A DNA stretch of 64,000 nucleotides, taken from Methylomonas rapida (GTDB lineage Bacteria; Pseudomonadota; Gammaproteobacteria; Methylococcales; Methylomonadaceae). The stretch spans positions 868,001-932,000 of the forward strand of contig NZ_CP113517.1 of NCBI RefSeq assembly GCF_024360925.2, given 5' to 3'. The notes beneath the pieces were generated by a model. It was not told the origin of the DNA. It ran no database searches and was given only the letters and a program-made list of their open reading frames with translations. How positions within the stretch are numbered: the stretch's first letter is position 1; every line of letters starts with the position of its first letter. Positions 1-9,775 of the stretch are shown in pieces. Both the position numbers and the translations under genes were made by a program.

Positions 1-2
1 TT

Positions 3-1298
3 AGGCTGGAATCGTTGCTAGAAACTCACGAACAACCTTTCGTGGTGATTGGCGCCGATCTACGTGTTATAGCGGTCAATCGTGCCTGGGAAGCGGCATT
101 CGGAATTCCACGGGAACATCAAATCGGTCAGCCCTGTTGCAAGCAAACGGGGGTATGCCGGCACCAGCATTTGTTTCAAACATTGGAGCCTTATGCCGGC
201 ATTTTTAGCGCGGATGACGGAAAAGAGTCCAAAAAATTGTTGAATGTGCATGGTTATCCCTTGCTGGACGCCGATGGGCGGCTATATTTAGGCGAGTCGC
301 AAAATCTGCTGCACAAGTCCGCGGACGAAGTGCATCAAACCGGCATGATCGGTAAAAGCGAACCTTTCCTGCGTTTAAAGGCGCAATTGCAGCAAACCAC
401 GATGACCTTGGTGCCGGTATTGTTGTTGGGTGAAACGGGAACTGGCAAAGAACTTGCTGCCGAGTTTGTCCATCGACATTCGATGCAGGCGCGCGGCGAG
501 TTTGTGATTGCCGATTGCACGGTGTTTGGCGAGGATTTGTTTGAAAGCGAATTGTTTGGGCATGAAAAAGGCGCGTTTACCGGCGCCTCTAATAATAAAA
601 AGGGCCTGTTTGAATTGGCGGATAACGGTACCCTGTTTCTGGACGAAATCGGTGAATTGCCTTTCTCGCAGCAGGCGAAGTTACTGCGCGCGATTGAAAG
701 CGGGCAATTCAGGCGAGTGGGTGGCACGGCAACACTGAAAGCATCGGTCAGGATTGTGTGTGCCACGCACCGGAATTTGGCGGAGATGGTAAGGCAAGGC
801 CGGTTTCGGGAAGACCTGTTTTATCGCTTGTCGGTGTTTCCGATTCATATGCCGCCGTTGCGCGAGCGCAAGCAGGATATTCCGTTGTTGGTGGATCACT
901 TTTTGCAACAATTGAGCTTGATGCGGGGTAAACCTTTGGCGATCAGTCGCGCGGGGTTGATCAAGCTGATGCAGCACGCATGGCCAGGCAATGTCCGCGA
1001 ACTGAGAAATTGCCTGCAACTGGCCGGCAGCGTTTGCGCTGGCGACACGATTCAAGAAGAGGATATTCATTTCATGCGTTGTTTTAATGAATCGGTGCAA
1101 CCCATAACCAATGGCGAAACCGAGGTGATTGCGCCCGAGCAAACGGCACCGGCATTGTCCGCATTGGAGCAGTATGAGGCCAACTTCATAGCCAGCTTGA
1201 TTAAAAAATATCAAGGCAACCGCAAGTTGATCGCGGCGGAAATGAATATCAGTGAAAGAACGCTTTATCGAAAATTAAACAGGCTCAATTTAAACTAG
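3..1298 (+). CDS. Sigma-54-dependent activator, PAS-like sensor plus AAA+ and Fis HTH (5' end cut by window)
   Basis: This is an enhancer-binding protein that would activate sigma-54 RNA polymerase. The frame is open to the left edge, so the true start lies outside; the first internal start is a TTG at 15 (427 residues from there). The N-terminal 100 residues look like a PAS sensor with a cysteine cluster (PCC, then C six residues later, then RHQHLF). The AAA+ domain has Walker A GETGTGKE, the sigma-54-contacting GAFTGA and Walker B LFLDEIGELP. A Fis-type helix-turn-helix ends the protein (RKLIAAEMNISERTLYRKL). The cysteine arrangement recalls FisR-type sulfane-sulfur sensors, an inference that would link it to the persulfide dioxygenase at 14 kb. 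The next gene starts 8 bases later. Confidence 0.88.
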   Translation, partial: RLESLLETHEQPFVVIGADLRVIAVNRAWEAAFGIPREHQIGQPCCKQTGVCRHQHLFQTLEPYAGIFSADDGKESKKLLNVHGYPLLDADGRLYLGESQNLLHKSADEVHQTGMIGKSEPFLRLKAQLQQTTMTLVPVLLLGETGTGKELAAEFVHRHSMQARGEFVIADCTVFGEDLFESELFGHEKGAFTGASNNKKGLFELADNGTLFLDEIGELPFSQQAKLLRAIESGQFRRVGGTATLKASVRIVCATHRNLAEMVRQGRFREDLFYRLSVFPIHMPPLRERKQDIPLLVDHFLQQLSLMRGKPLAISRAGLIKLMQHAWPGNVRELRNCLQLAGSVCAGDTIQEEDIHFMRCFNESVQPITNGETEVIAPEQTAPALSALEQYEANFIASLIKKYQGNRKLIAAEMNISERTLYRKLNRLNLN

Positions 1299-1306
1299 GC
1301 AAGCAC

Positions 1307-2239
1307 ATGCAGTCTACGCTCGAACTCTGGACGCTGGACGCGATCGATTCGCAAGACGGTTTTACCCCGCCGTACGACATGCGCGAAACGATCGCGAAAA
1401 TTCAGGCGCTCCCTCCCTTTCCGGGTACAGCCGCGCGTATCATAGAACTCATTGCCGATCCCAGTGCCGATGTTGATCACTTGGTCGACATTATTGAGCT
1501 TGACCCTATTCTGACCGCGCAAGTCATTCGTTGGGCCAGTTCCGCGCTCTACGGTTATCGCGGAAAAATAACCACGGTGCGTAATGCCATCGTGCGGGTG
1601 TTGGGGTTTAATTTTGTCCTCGATCTGGCCTTGGGCCTAGCGGTGATGGCGCCGTTAAGGGCGCCCAGGGAAGGCGTGATAGGTACGCGCATGTTCTGGA
1701 TTCACGCCTTGGCCAGTACCCGGTTGATGCCGGCATTGGCGGCAAGGACTTCAGTCGGGACGGGATTGAAGTCCGAGGAAATTTTGTTGGCGGCCTTGTT
1801 GCACAATATAGGCTTTCCGTTATTCGGTCATCAATTCGCCCCAGAGTTTAAGCGTTTAAATCAGCTGATCCACGTCAATCCGACTCTATCCATTTATAAC
1901 CTGGAAACCTTTGTGTTTGGCGTCAATCATGCTCAATTGGGCGCTTGGTTGATGAGTGCCTGGTCCATGCCTCAGGTGATTACCGATATCGTCTACCATC
2001 ACCATAATCCGTTTTATCGCGGAGACCATGACGTATTGAATCTGTTGACTTATATCAACGATTATTTGCTGGGACAAATCGGCATTGGCGATGCCGCCAA
2101 TCAGACCTGTTCCGACGATATCTGGGCCATGCTGGAATTGCAGCCAACCACGGGTTTTGAAATTCTGGATACACTGCAAGATGAAATCAACACCATTACC
2201 GAAATGGCCGATAGTCTTACCACCGATCCCTATCCATGA
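1307..2239 (+). CDS. HDOD domain signalling protein
   Basis: The 310-residue protein is dominated by an HDOD domain (about residues 25-235), an HD-like fold usually lacking phosphohydrolase activity and used in bacterial signalling. Typical features are the ALPPFPGTAARI opening, a VDIIELDPILTAQVIRWA helix, and the HNIGFPLFGH and YHHHNPF segments. It starts 8 bases after the sigma-54 activator and precedes the Ser/Thr kinase by 68 bases on the same strand, so it may be co-transcribed with both. No output domain or membrane segment is seen. Its target is unknown. Confidence 0.85.
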   Translation: MQSTLELWTLDAIDSQDGFTPPYDMRETIAKIQALPPFPGTAARIIELIADPSADVDHLVDIIELDPILTAQVIRWASSALYGYRGKITTVRNAIVRVLGFNFVLDLALGLAVMAPLRAPREGVIGTRMFWIHALASTRLMPALAARTSVGTGLKSEEILLAALLHNIGFPLFGHQFAPEFKRLNQLIHVNPTLSIYNLETFVFGVNHAQLGAWLMSAWSMPQVITDIVYHHHNPFYRGDHDVLNLLTYINDYLLGQIGIGDAANQTCSDDIWAMLELQPTTGFEILDTLQDEINTITEMADSLTTDPYP

Positions 2240-2307
2240 GCATTGCCTGTTTGGATCGGCTCGGCTTTTTACCCTGCTTGTAGCCGCTCACCGAATTCTC
2301 GGTTTAC

Positions 2308-3744
2308 ATGTCCGCCTCGCTTTGCCCCGCTTGTTTACAAACCGCTGCAGGTCTCGCGATTTGTCCGCATTGCGGCTGGCGTAAAGGTGAGCAGACGGCC
2401 CATACGCTGCATCTCTCGCCCGGAACCGTGATTAAGTCGCCATATAGCGTGGCTCGAGTATTGGGATACGGCGGATTTGGCATCACCTATTTGGGATGGG
2501 ATGCCCATTTGGCAATCAAGGTCGCCATCAAGGAATACTTGCCGCGCGAGTTTGCCATGCGCGCGCCAGGTTCCACGCAGGTATTGCCAATTTCTCCCCA
2601 GGCGCAAAGCCATTTTCACGCCGGACTCAATCAATTCCTGGATGAGGCCCGCACGCTGGCCAAATTTCGCCAGCACCCCGGTATTGTCTCCGTACTGTCT
2701 TTTTTTCCCGCCAATGGCACCGGCTACATGGTCATGGAATATGTACAGGGCGAAACGCTGAAAAGTTACATACAGCGGCGGGGTTGCCAGAACTGGTGCC
2801 AAACCCTGGAGATATTCATGCACGTGATGGATGCGTTACGGGCCGTGCATGGCGCAGGACTGCTGCACCGCGATATTGCGCCGGATAATATTTATTTATG
2901 CGGTGATGGGCGGATACAACTGCTGGATTTCGGCGCGGCTCAGTTGAGCCGGCCAGGCGGCCCTTTAAAACCGGCGTCTTCGACGATTTTGGTCAAGCCG
3001 GGGTTTGCGCCGGCCGAGCAATACCAAGATCTTGACGGGCAAGGACCCTGGAGCGACGTCTATGGCGTTGCCGCCAGCATGTATTTTTGCCTTACGGGGC
3101 AAGTACCGCCGGATACGCAGGACAGGTTGAGTCATGATTCACTGAGGCCGCCGACGGCTCATGGCGCGTTGATTCCGGTGCGGGCGGAACAGGTTTTGCT
3201 GGGTGCGTTGGCGATCGATGCCGCGCAGCGGCCGCAAACCATGGCCTCGTTACAAAACCAGTTTCTCAGCACAGCGTCAGGCTCGGCAACCGCGGAGCTT
3301 GCCCCGCCGGATGCCGTGGCAGGATTGTCTGTGCGTGCCGTCGTGGAAAGACTGGCCGTATTTCAGGGTTGGCCTGGACGATTGATGGTTATCTTATTAT
3401 TGCTGTTGTTACTGTTCTGGCTGTTGCCGGCTCGACAGGCGCGCTTTGACATTGCCCCCGTAGCGATGCCGGATGATACGAGCGGACTCGCTGTTCGGCG
3501 AGATTTTTCCGGCCAGCCATACCACGAGGAGACTATGTTGCGAGCCAGGGAGCAAGAGCGGCGGGCGGCGGAAGAATTGAAACAACGACAGATCGAGGCC
3601 CTGAAGCGGTTCGAAGAAAGCGCGCGCAGGGAGTCTCAACCGGTAGAGCAACAATCCAGGCAACAAGAACCAAGCTATAGCGAGCATTTGCGCAGCCTGT
3701 GCGCGGAATGGGGGGCTACGATGGATTGCAAGGATCTTCGCTAA
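2308..3744 (+). CDS. Ser/Thr protein kinase with N-terminal zinc ribbon and one membrane segment
   Basis: This is a eukaryotic-like (Hanks-type) Ser/Thr kinase of 478 residues. A zinc-ribbon-like head (CPAC ... CPHCGW) is followed by the kinase domain (about residues 40-315). That domain has the glycine loop LGYGGFGITY, the invariant lysine in VAIKEYLPRE, catalytic HRDIAPDN and DFGAAQL. A leucine-rich membrane segment lies near residues 358-375. The C-terminal tail is charged and coiled-coil-like, probably periplasmic. It leads a set with two FHA proteins and a PP2C phosphatase, which fits a complete write, read and erase phospho-Ser/Thr circuit. No type VI secretion genes are nearby. Confidence 0.9.
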   Translation: MSASLCPACLQTAAGLAICPHCGWRKGEQTAHTLHLSPGTVIKSPYSVARVLGYGGFGITYLGWDAHLAIKVAIKEYLPREFAMRAPGSTQVLPISPQAQSHFHAGLNQFLDEARTLAKFRQHPGIVSVLSFFPANGTGYMVMEYVQGETLKSYIQRRGCQNWCQTLEIFMHVMDALRAVHGAGLLHRDIAPDNIYLCGDGRIQLLDFGAAQLSRPGGPLKPASSTILVKPGFAPAEQYQDLDGQGPWSDVYGVAASMYFCLTGQVPPDTQDRLSHDSLRPPTAHGALIPVRAEQVLLGALAIDAAQRPQTMASLQNQFLSTASGSATAELAPPDAVAGLSVRAVVERLAVFQGWPGRLMVILLLLLLLFWLLPARQARFDIAPVAMPDDTSGLAVRRDFSGQPYHEETMLRAREQERRAAEELKQRQIEALKRFEESARRESQPVEQQSRQQEPSYSEHLRSLCAEWGATMDCKDLR

Positions 3745-3800
3745 ATTTTGGCCCGATACCGAGTAACATTTGCCCGTTAACTTCATTAAGGATACTCGCC

Positions 3801-4361
3801 ATGAAACTGATACGCTGTGAACGCGGCCATTATTATGACTCCCAACAGCATAGTCGCTGTCCTTCTTGTGGTGTGCCCGGTTTGGATGCCGGCAATAGCG
3901 ATGCGCAAATGCAGGCGGCGCCAGTGGATGCAATGGTCACGCAAGTGCGTGGGCAGGCGGGAGTGGCCGATATCGGCGTCACCGTGGCAATGGTGCGCAA
4001 GAAAATTGGCATCGATCCCGTCGTTGGCTGGCTAGTTTGCATCGAAGGTCCCGAAAAAGGGCGCGATTATCGTATTCGCAGCGAACGCAATGGTATCGGT
4101 CGTGGCGCCGACATGGCGATTTGCATCAACGGCGACGAGGCTATTTCACGCGAGAATCATGCTTATATCAGTTTCAATCCGCGTAAAGCCAGTTTTAGGA
4201 TAGCCCCTGGTGATGGCCGCGGCATGACCTATCTGAATGGCGAGGAAGTCGACGTGCCCATGCCCTTGCTAGCCTATGACCGCATCGAACTGGGGCAGAC
4301 TCATTTGCTTTTCGTGCCCTTATGCGGCGAGCAATTCAATTGGGAAAATCAAGGAGAGTAA
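3801..4361 (+). CDS. FHA domain protein with N-terminal zinc-binding motif
   Basis: The start chosen is the ATG at 3801, giving MKLIRCERGHYYDSQQH at the N-terminus; an upstream in-frame start near 3699 would overlap the kinase gene and is unlikely. The 186-residue protein opens with a Cys/His cluster (C-x2-GH-x8-C-x2-C) of the kind seen on FHA proteins linked to kinases. The FHA domain follows (about residues 80-175), with GIGRGADM, ISRENHA and YLNGEEV marking the phosphothreonine-binding loops. It probably reads phosphorylation by the upstream kinase. The next gene begins 2 bases after its stop. Confidence 0.87.
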   Translation: MKLIRCERGHYYDSQQHSRCPSCGVPGLDAGNSDAQMQAAPVDAMVTQVRGQAGVADIGVTVAMVRKKIGIDPVVGWLVCIEGPEKGRDYRIRSERNGIGRGADMAICINGDEAISRENHAYISFNPRKASFRIAPGDGRGMTYLNGEEVDVPMPLLAYDRIELGQTHLLFVPLCGEQFNWENQGE

Positions 4362-4363
4362 CC

Positions 4364-5779
4364 ATGCGTCTTCTGTGTTTGCTGTTATGCGGACTGCTTT
4401 CCGGTTTGGCCCAAGGACAAGAGGCTGCCGAACTGCGAGTGATTCAAGCGCGGGCCGATTTGCCCAACCTAACGATTTGGGCTCATTTACCCAACGATAC
4501 GCCTAGTGAAGCCGGACAGATCAGTGTCAGTGTCGGCGAACGTCCAGCCACCGTGACGCGCATCGATCATTTTCGCCAAACCGGCCAGGGCGTGGCCTAT
4601 ATTTTTTTGGTGGATATTTCCAAGTCTCTCAATCCCCGCCAGTTTGCTCAAATTCAACGCGCATTGCATCAGTGGGTGGATGGCATGAGTGATGATGACC
4701 GCGCCGCGCTGATGACTTTTGGCGGCGAGGTCAAGCAACCAGTGGACTTTACCGCCGACCATGACCGATTGAACGCAGCAGTCGAGGCGCTGGCGCCTAC
4801 CGACATGGAAACCAGCTTGTATCGGGGGCTGTCTGCAGCCATCAATCTGGGGCGTCGGCAGGATGAAGGGCTGCCTGACAGGCGCGCCATCGTCATGCTG
4901 AGCGACGGCATCGACGACAGCACGGCCGGAATGTCGGTGGAGGATGTTTTCAGACAGAGCCGTGAATACCGCGTGCCGATCTACAGCATTGGTTTCGCCT
5001 CGGATCCGGTCAACGAGCGCAAACGAGAAGGCTTGAAAGTGCTCGGCCTGCTGTCGCGCCAATCCGGTGGCTATTTCGTGCAGGCCAATGCGGCCAGTCT
5101 GGATGACGCGTATCGACTGCAGCAGCAACGTATCATCCAGGCTTATCGGATTGGAGTAGCTTGTGCGGCGTGTGAAGCCAACGGGCAGTTACAGCCTATC
5201 AACGTGACCTGGAGCGATGGGCGCAGCACGCTGAATGACGGCCTGGAGCTGCGCTTATTGCCAAAAGCCGCGCCAGACAAGGCTTTGTTTCCTGAGAAGA
5301 TGGTCGGCAATCAAGGCCAGGCGATCTTGGTTTTTGCCGGCGGGTTGTTGCTGTTTTTCGCCGCCTTGATTTGGCTTTATCGGCAACGCTTGGTGCGCCC
5401 ACCGGCGGATGCACCGCAGCCGTTGCCAGAGTCGAAAAAGTCCTCGGCGCAATCCCCAAAAAGCGAAAATCGACTGACCGTACGGCTAACGACGGTAGCC
5501 GGTTTACACAAAGGCAAGAGCCATCAGCTCGACATAAAAGAGCGCGCGTTGTTGGGTCGAGCCGGCGATTGCGAGCTGACGCTGGAAGACGATGTGGAAA
5601 TATCCGGCCACCATGCCTTATTGTTACGCACTGCCAGCAAACTGATCATTCGCGACCTGAATTCCACCAACGGCACTCTGGTCAATGGCGTGCCGATTCA
5701 CAATGATTATCCGCTGCGAAACGGCGACCTGTTGTTGCTGGGGCGCACAGAATTGCGTATCGAATTCGCGGATTCTTGA
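4364..5779 (+). CDS. Secreted/membrane VWA domain protein with cytoplasmic FHA domain
   Basis: The start chosen is the ATG at 4364 after the ribosome site AAGGAG; it gives a signal peptide (RLLCLLLCGLLSGLAQG). The 471-residue protein has a von Willebrand A domain (about residues 70-260) with the metal-site motif DISKS. A transmembrane helix follows (about 310-330), then a C-terminal FHA domain (about 370-470) with LLGRAGDC, ISGHHA and LNSTNGTLVNG. The topology puts VWA in the periplasm and FHA in the cytoplasm, so it could carry phospho-signals across the membrane. Its TGA stop overlaps the ATG of the phosphatase (ATGA), which argues for translational coupling. Confidence 0.9.
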   Translation: MRLLCLLLCGLLSGLAQGQEAAELRVIQARADLPNLTIWAHLPNDTPSEAGQISVSVGERPATVTRIDHFRQTGQGVAYIFLVDISKSLNPRQFAQIQRALHQWVDGMSDDDRAALMTFGGEVKQPVDFTADHDRLNAAVEALAPTDMETSLYRGLSAAINLGRRQDEGLPDRRAIVMLSDGIDDSTAGMSVEDVFRQSREYRVPIYSIGFASDPVNERKREGLKVLGLLSRQSGGYFVQANAASLDDAYRLQQQRIIQAYRIGVACAACEANGQLQPINVTWSDGRSTLNDGLELRLLPKAAPDKALFPEKMVGNQGQAILVFAGGLLLFFAALIWLYRQRLVRPPADAPQPLPESKKSSAQSPKSENRLTVRLTTVAGLHKGKSHQLDIKERALLGRAGDCELTLEDDVEISGHHALLLRTASKLIIRDLNSTNGTLVNGVPIHNDYPLRNGDLLLLGRTELRIEFADS

Positions 5780-6630
5780 TGAAGGTTTCGCCGGGCAACG
5801 CCAGCCATATCGGCCGGCGCCAACAACAGCAGGACGCCTTTGCCTTATCCGATTTTGACGATGCCGAGTTTATTGAACATGGTGGTTATCTGGCCGTGGT
5901 GGCCGATGGTGTCGGCGGGTTGGCGCACGGCGCGGAAGCCGCCGATACCGCCGTCAGTCGCTTTGTGGCCGATTATCGGAGCAAATTCGAGCAACAATCG
6001 GTAGACTCGGCTTTGGACGAAGCCCTGGATCATGCTAATCATGCGGTTTGCGATGCCGGATTTTACTTGGGATGTCCGGAGCGAATGGGCTCGACCTTGC
6101 TGGCCGCGGTTATTTATCAAGGCCAGTTATATTGGCGCTCGGTAGGGGACAGTCATTTATATTTATGCCGCGATGGGCGGATCGGCCAACTCAATGCCGG
6201 CCATAATTTTGCCCGGCAATTACAAACCCTGGCCAACGAAGGCATCATCAGTCAACAAGAGGCCGACACGCATCCGGAACGCCAAGCCCTGGAAGCTTTT
6301 TTGGGTTTGAATCCCTTGCCGGCCAGGGATCGAAATCGTCAACCTCTGCCCTTGCAGGACGGTGATGTCATCTTGATGTGCACCGATGGTATTTATGCCG
6401 AGTTATCCGATGACGAGATGATGGCCTGTTTAAACCAAACACCGATGGCAGCGGCACAGGCTTTATGCGATGTGGTATTGGCCAAGCAACAGCCCCATCA
6501 GGACAATCTGACGGCCTTGGTGCTTGCCTATGAAAGCAAAGAGTCGAAGCCGGTGTCGTGGTCTGGCAGGTTTGCCCTGTATGGCGTGATCGGCTTATTT
6601 CTGCTGATGCTGGCGGAATATCTGGCATAA
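5779..6630 (+). CDS. PP2C-family Ser/Thr protein phosphatase, C-terminally membrane anchored
   Basis: The 283-residue protein is a metal-dependent PP2C phosphatase. Metal-binding aspartates appear in QQDAF, VVADGVGGL, MCTDGIYAEL and QDNLTAL. A hydrophobic helix at the C-terminus (about residues 260-280) anchors it in the membrane. The ATG at 5779 overlaps the preceding TGA. A TTG three bases upstream is possible but less likely. It would reverse the kinase of the same operon. The operon seems to end here, with about 100 bases before the next gene. Confidence 0.9.
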   Translation: MKVSPGNASHIGRRQQQQDAFALSDFDDAEFIEHGGYLAVVADGVGGLAHGAEAADTAVSRFVADYRSKFEQQSVDSALDEALDHANHAVCDAGFYLGCPERMGSTLLAAVIYQGQLYWRSVGDSHLYLCRDGRIGQLNAGHNFARQLQTLANEGIISQQEADTHPERQALEAFLGLNPLPARDRNRQPLPLQDGDVILMCTDGIYAELSDDEMMACLNQTPMAAAQALCDVVLAKQQPHQDNLTALVLAYESKESKPVSWSGRFALYGVIGLFLLMLAEYLA

Positions 6631-6728
6631 ACGCGAGCAGTGGTTAGAATGGCGGCTTAATCAATTTTTCTGACAACGCTGCGTTGTTGGCGTGGATAAG
6701 CGAGTGTTAACTCTTGGAAAATCAGTCA

Positions 6729-8972
6729 ATGGCCCTTGATTTAGTCTATGCCTCTCACGATGAAGCCGGCGCATACATTGAGCTGAGCAAGCAGGAGCAA
6801 GCCAAAGTTTTGCAGTTTCAACAACAGGTCTTGAAGCTGGTGGCCCTGGGACATGATTGCGTAAAGATTTGCGAAAAACTGTGTCTACTGGAAGAGCAGT
6901 TGGTGCCCAATTCGGTAGCCTCCGTCATGTTGCTGGATGCCAGCGAACAGCAATTGAATGTTTTCGTCGCCCCCAGCATACCCAAGGAAGGCGTTGCCCA
7001 GCTCAATGGTTTGCGGCCCGGTCCCTGTGCCGGATCATGTGGCAATGCCATTTATCGGCAAGAACCCGTCTACGTCGAAAATACGCTGACCGATCCCCGT
7101 TGGCATGACATTCGTCATCTGGCGGTCAATTTCAATATTTGCGCCTGCTGGTCGATGCCGATACGCGGTCGCGGCGGGCGCGTGATCGGCTCGTTTGCGT
7201 TGTCTAGCTTCGAGCACCGGATGCCGGGCCCTTTTCAAACCAAATTATTGGAAATCGGCTCATTCATCGTGGGTATCGTGCTGGAACAACGCAAGATCAA
7301 TCAACAGCTGTATTTGTCCAGCCAAGTGATTGAGCAAAGTACGGAAGGCATCATGATCACCGATAGCGATAATGGCTTTGTGTCGGTGAATCGGGCCTTT
7401 ACGCGCATTACCGGCTACGCACAAGACGATGTCTTGGGGGAAAATCCGCGGATATTGTCCTCCGGCCGGCATGGCCAGGATTTTTACCGGCAGATGTGGG
7501 GCAGCATCAATGCCACCGGACACTGGCAGGGTGAAATCTGGAACAGGACCAAAGCCGGCAGGTTCTATCCGCAGTGGCTCAGCATTACGGCGATCTTGGA
7601 TGCGCAAAAGAACGTGATGTACTACCTGGGGGTGTTTTCCGATATCACCGAAAAGAAACAGGCGGCGGAAACCATTTGGCGACAAGCCAATTTTGATCTG
7701 TTGACGGGCTTGCCCAACCGTAGCCGTTTTTACGACCGATTGCAGCAGGACATCAAAAAAGCCGCGCGTACCAAGCAGAAGCTGGCGCTGCTGTTTATCG
7801 ACATCGACCGTTTCAAGGAGGTCAACGATTCCGTGGGACACAGCCGCGGCGATGCCTTGCTGAAAGCCTCGGCGGAAAGACTTGCCGCCGGCGTGCTGGA
7901 TACCGATCTACTGGCGCGCTTGGGCGGCGATGAATTTACTGTCATTTTGAATGAAGTGACGGATGTCGAGGCGGTCGAGCATATTGCCGCGCGGATATTG
8001 CAGAAACTGGCCGATCCGTTCGACCTCGATGGCAAACAGACTTATGTCTCCGCCAGTATCGGTATCGCGTTGTTTCCAGACGATGCGGTCGAGGTCGATG
8101 CCTTGTTGAAATGCGCCGATCAAGCCATGTATGTGGCTAAAAGCGAAGGCAGAAGCCGCTGGCGTTATTTCACGCCGGCCATGCAAGTCGCGGCGGAAAA
8201 AAGGTCTCAAATCATTGCCGATTTGCGTTTGGCCGTGATGAAGCAGCAGTTTTTTCTGCTGTACCAACCCATCGTTGAGCTGGAAACCGGCAAAGTACAT
8301 AAAGCCGAGGCCCTGATTCGTTGGCAACATCCAGACAAGGGCATGATCAGCCCGGCCGACTTCATTCCGCTGGCGGAAGAAACCCAGCTGATCATAGAGG
8401 TCGGGAACTGGATTTTCCAGCAGGCCATCCAGCAAGTGGCAATTTGGCAAGCGGCGCATGGTAAAGATTTTCAAGTCAGCATCAATAAGTCGCCGGTGCA
8501 GTTCTACCATGCCGTTGCCGGAGACTGGTCGGCAAGTTTGCAACAAATGGGCCTGGCAGGTCACAGTATCGTCGTCGAAATCACCGAAGGTTTGTTGCTG
8601 GATGCGAACGCCACGGTATCCGGGCAATTGCTGCATTTGCGGGATGCCGGCATTCAGGTCGCAATAGACGACTTCGGCACAGGTTATTCTTCGTTATCCT
8701 ATTTGAAGAAATTCGACATCGATTATTTGAAAATCGATCAATCCTTCGTACGCAATCTGTCGGAAGATTCCAGTGATCGGGTGCTATGCGAAGCCATCAT
8801 CACGATGGCGCACCGGCTGGGGATGAAAGTCATCGCCGAAGGCGTGGAAACCCGACAGCAATGCGATTTGTTGAAGCAAGCAGGCTGCGATTACGGCCAA
8901 GGTTATTTGTTTGCGCGGCCGTTGACGGCGGAAGCTTTTGATGAGTTTATGGCCAGGAAAATCTCGCCTTGA
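6729..8972 (+). CDS. GAF-PAS-GGDEF-EAL cyclic-di-GMP enzyme
   Basis: The 747-residue protein starts at the ATG at 6729 (a TTG at 6714 is possible). A GAF domain (about residues 40-200, with a Cys-rich GPCAGSCGNAIY stretch) is followed by PAS (about 205-325). A diguanylate cyclase domain (about 335-490) has an intact RLGGDEF site. A phosphodiesterase domain (about 505-745) has KAEALIRW, IDDFGTGYSSL and IAEGVET. Both sites look complete, so it could make and break c-di-GMP. No membrane segments are seen, so it is probably cytosolic. A PilZ receptor gene lies at 28.7 kb and the exopolysaccharide locus further right. Confidence 0.93.
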   Translation: MALDLVYASHDEAGAYIELSKQEQAKVLQFQQQVLKLVALGHDCVKICEKLCLLEEQLVPNSVASVMLLDASEQQLNVFVAPSIPKEGVAQLNGLRPGPCAGSCGNAIYRQEPVYVENTLTDPRWHDIRHLAVNFNICACWSMPIRGRGGRVIGSFALSSFEHRMPGPFQTKLLEIGSFIVGIVLEQRKINQQLYLSSQVIEQSTEGIMITDSDNGFVSVNRAFTRITGYAQDDVLGENPRILSSGRHGQDFYRQMWGSINATGHWQGEIWNRTKAGRFYPQWLSITAILDAQKNVMYYLGVFSDITEKKQAAETIWRQANFDLLTGLPNRSRFYDRLQQDIKKAARTKQKLALLFIDIDRFKEVNDSVGHSRGDALLKASAERLAAGVLDTDLLARLGGDEFTVILNEVTDVEAVEHIAARILQKLADPFDLDGKQTYVSASIGIALFPDDAVEVDALLKCADQAMYVAKSEGRSRWRYFTPAMQVAAEKRSQIIADLRLAVMKQQFFLLYQPIVELETGKVHKAEALIRWQHPDKGMISPADFIPLAEETQLIIEVGNWIFQQAIQQVAIWQAAHGKDFQVSINKSPVQFYHAVAGDWSASLQQMGLAGHSIVVEITEGLLLDANATVSGQLLHLRDAGIQVAIDDFGTGYSSLSYLKKFDIDYLKIDQSFVRNLSEDSSDRVLCEAIITMAHRLGMKVIAEGVETRQQCDLLKQAGCDYGQGYLFARPLTAEAFDEFMARKISP

Positions 8973-9071
8973 ATGCATCGGTTCGATCGCGAAGCCCACG
9001 CATCATTCCCAGCCGGGCAGGGTTTGGGCGCCTTGCGTGTGCTTTACGATTCTTATGCGGAAAAGACTCGT

Positions 9072-9617
9072 TCAGTAGTCGTTTTTTCGCAAGCTATCGC
9101 AGGACTGATCGATGCCATGGGTGTCGATGTCGCAGACCGGCTCCGGCCACATCGCGTTGATGATGCCGAAAGAGGCGGCAAAGCCCACGGTCAACATTGC
9201 AGCACGCCGAATAATACCGGAGGCAAGGTACCGCCCAGGAAACAACGCCCAGTCCCAGCCGTTGCGCCAGGATGGATTTTCGAGCTTGCTGCGATAATCA
9301 AAGCCAGCCGGTCGGAAGAACAACGCAAACAGCACCAGCAACATCGCCGCGTACAAGCCGGAAAACAAGGTCGCATAGACGGCCGGCCAGATCGCGAAAA
9401 TCGCTCCGCCCAGCAGTATCAGCCAGACCTGATTGCCTTCCCAGGTAGCGCCAACGGTATTGATGATGACGCGGCGCTCGACGTCGGTCCTGCCGACAAA
9501 CGGCAACAAGGTACATACGCCAAAATCAAAGCCCTCGATCAAGGCGAAGGCGACGATGCCGATGAACAGCCACCAGATCAGGCGTATGGTTTCATAATCG
9601 AACTGGTTGAACTCCAC
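9072..9617 (-). pseudogene. cydB: Remnant of cytochrome bd oxidase subunit II fused to a CydX tail
   Basis: On the minus strand the first ~120 codons match the N-terminus of Cyd[33 protein letters not shown] and WDWALF. After WDWALF the frame departs from the family, while the neighbouring frame briefly continues with [12 protein letters not shown], as real CydB does. The original frame then reads [14 protein letters not shown], which resembles the small subunit CydX. Intact CydB is about 380 residues, so some 250 residues are gone. I read this as a deletion joining mid-cydB to cydX, plus a single-base shift. A GTG at 9617 (VEFNQFDYE) may be the old start. Confidence 0.75.
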
Positions 9618-9775
9618 AAAAGTAGATTGGATTGGGCGGAAGCCAACGAAAAAAAACGACTCGGTCGGGATGAGCCTGGTCAAGCATCCAGCGGGTGAGA
9701 GTGTTGCTAGCCAGCCCTACTTGGACTTTGCTCAGTACGAACGGCCTACAACACTCGCCAACTGATTTTTTAGGT

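Noticed and set aside
2308..6630. Type VI secretion locus suggested by the kinase, FHA and phosphatase set
   Set aside because: No tss or tag structural gene, hcp or vgrG is present in the visible flanks.
8973..9698. A 241-codon plus-strand frame after the GGDEF-EAL gene
   Set aside because: It runs antisense over the cydB/cydX remnant and its composition (Gln, Arg, Ala runs) is that of a shadow frame.
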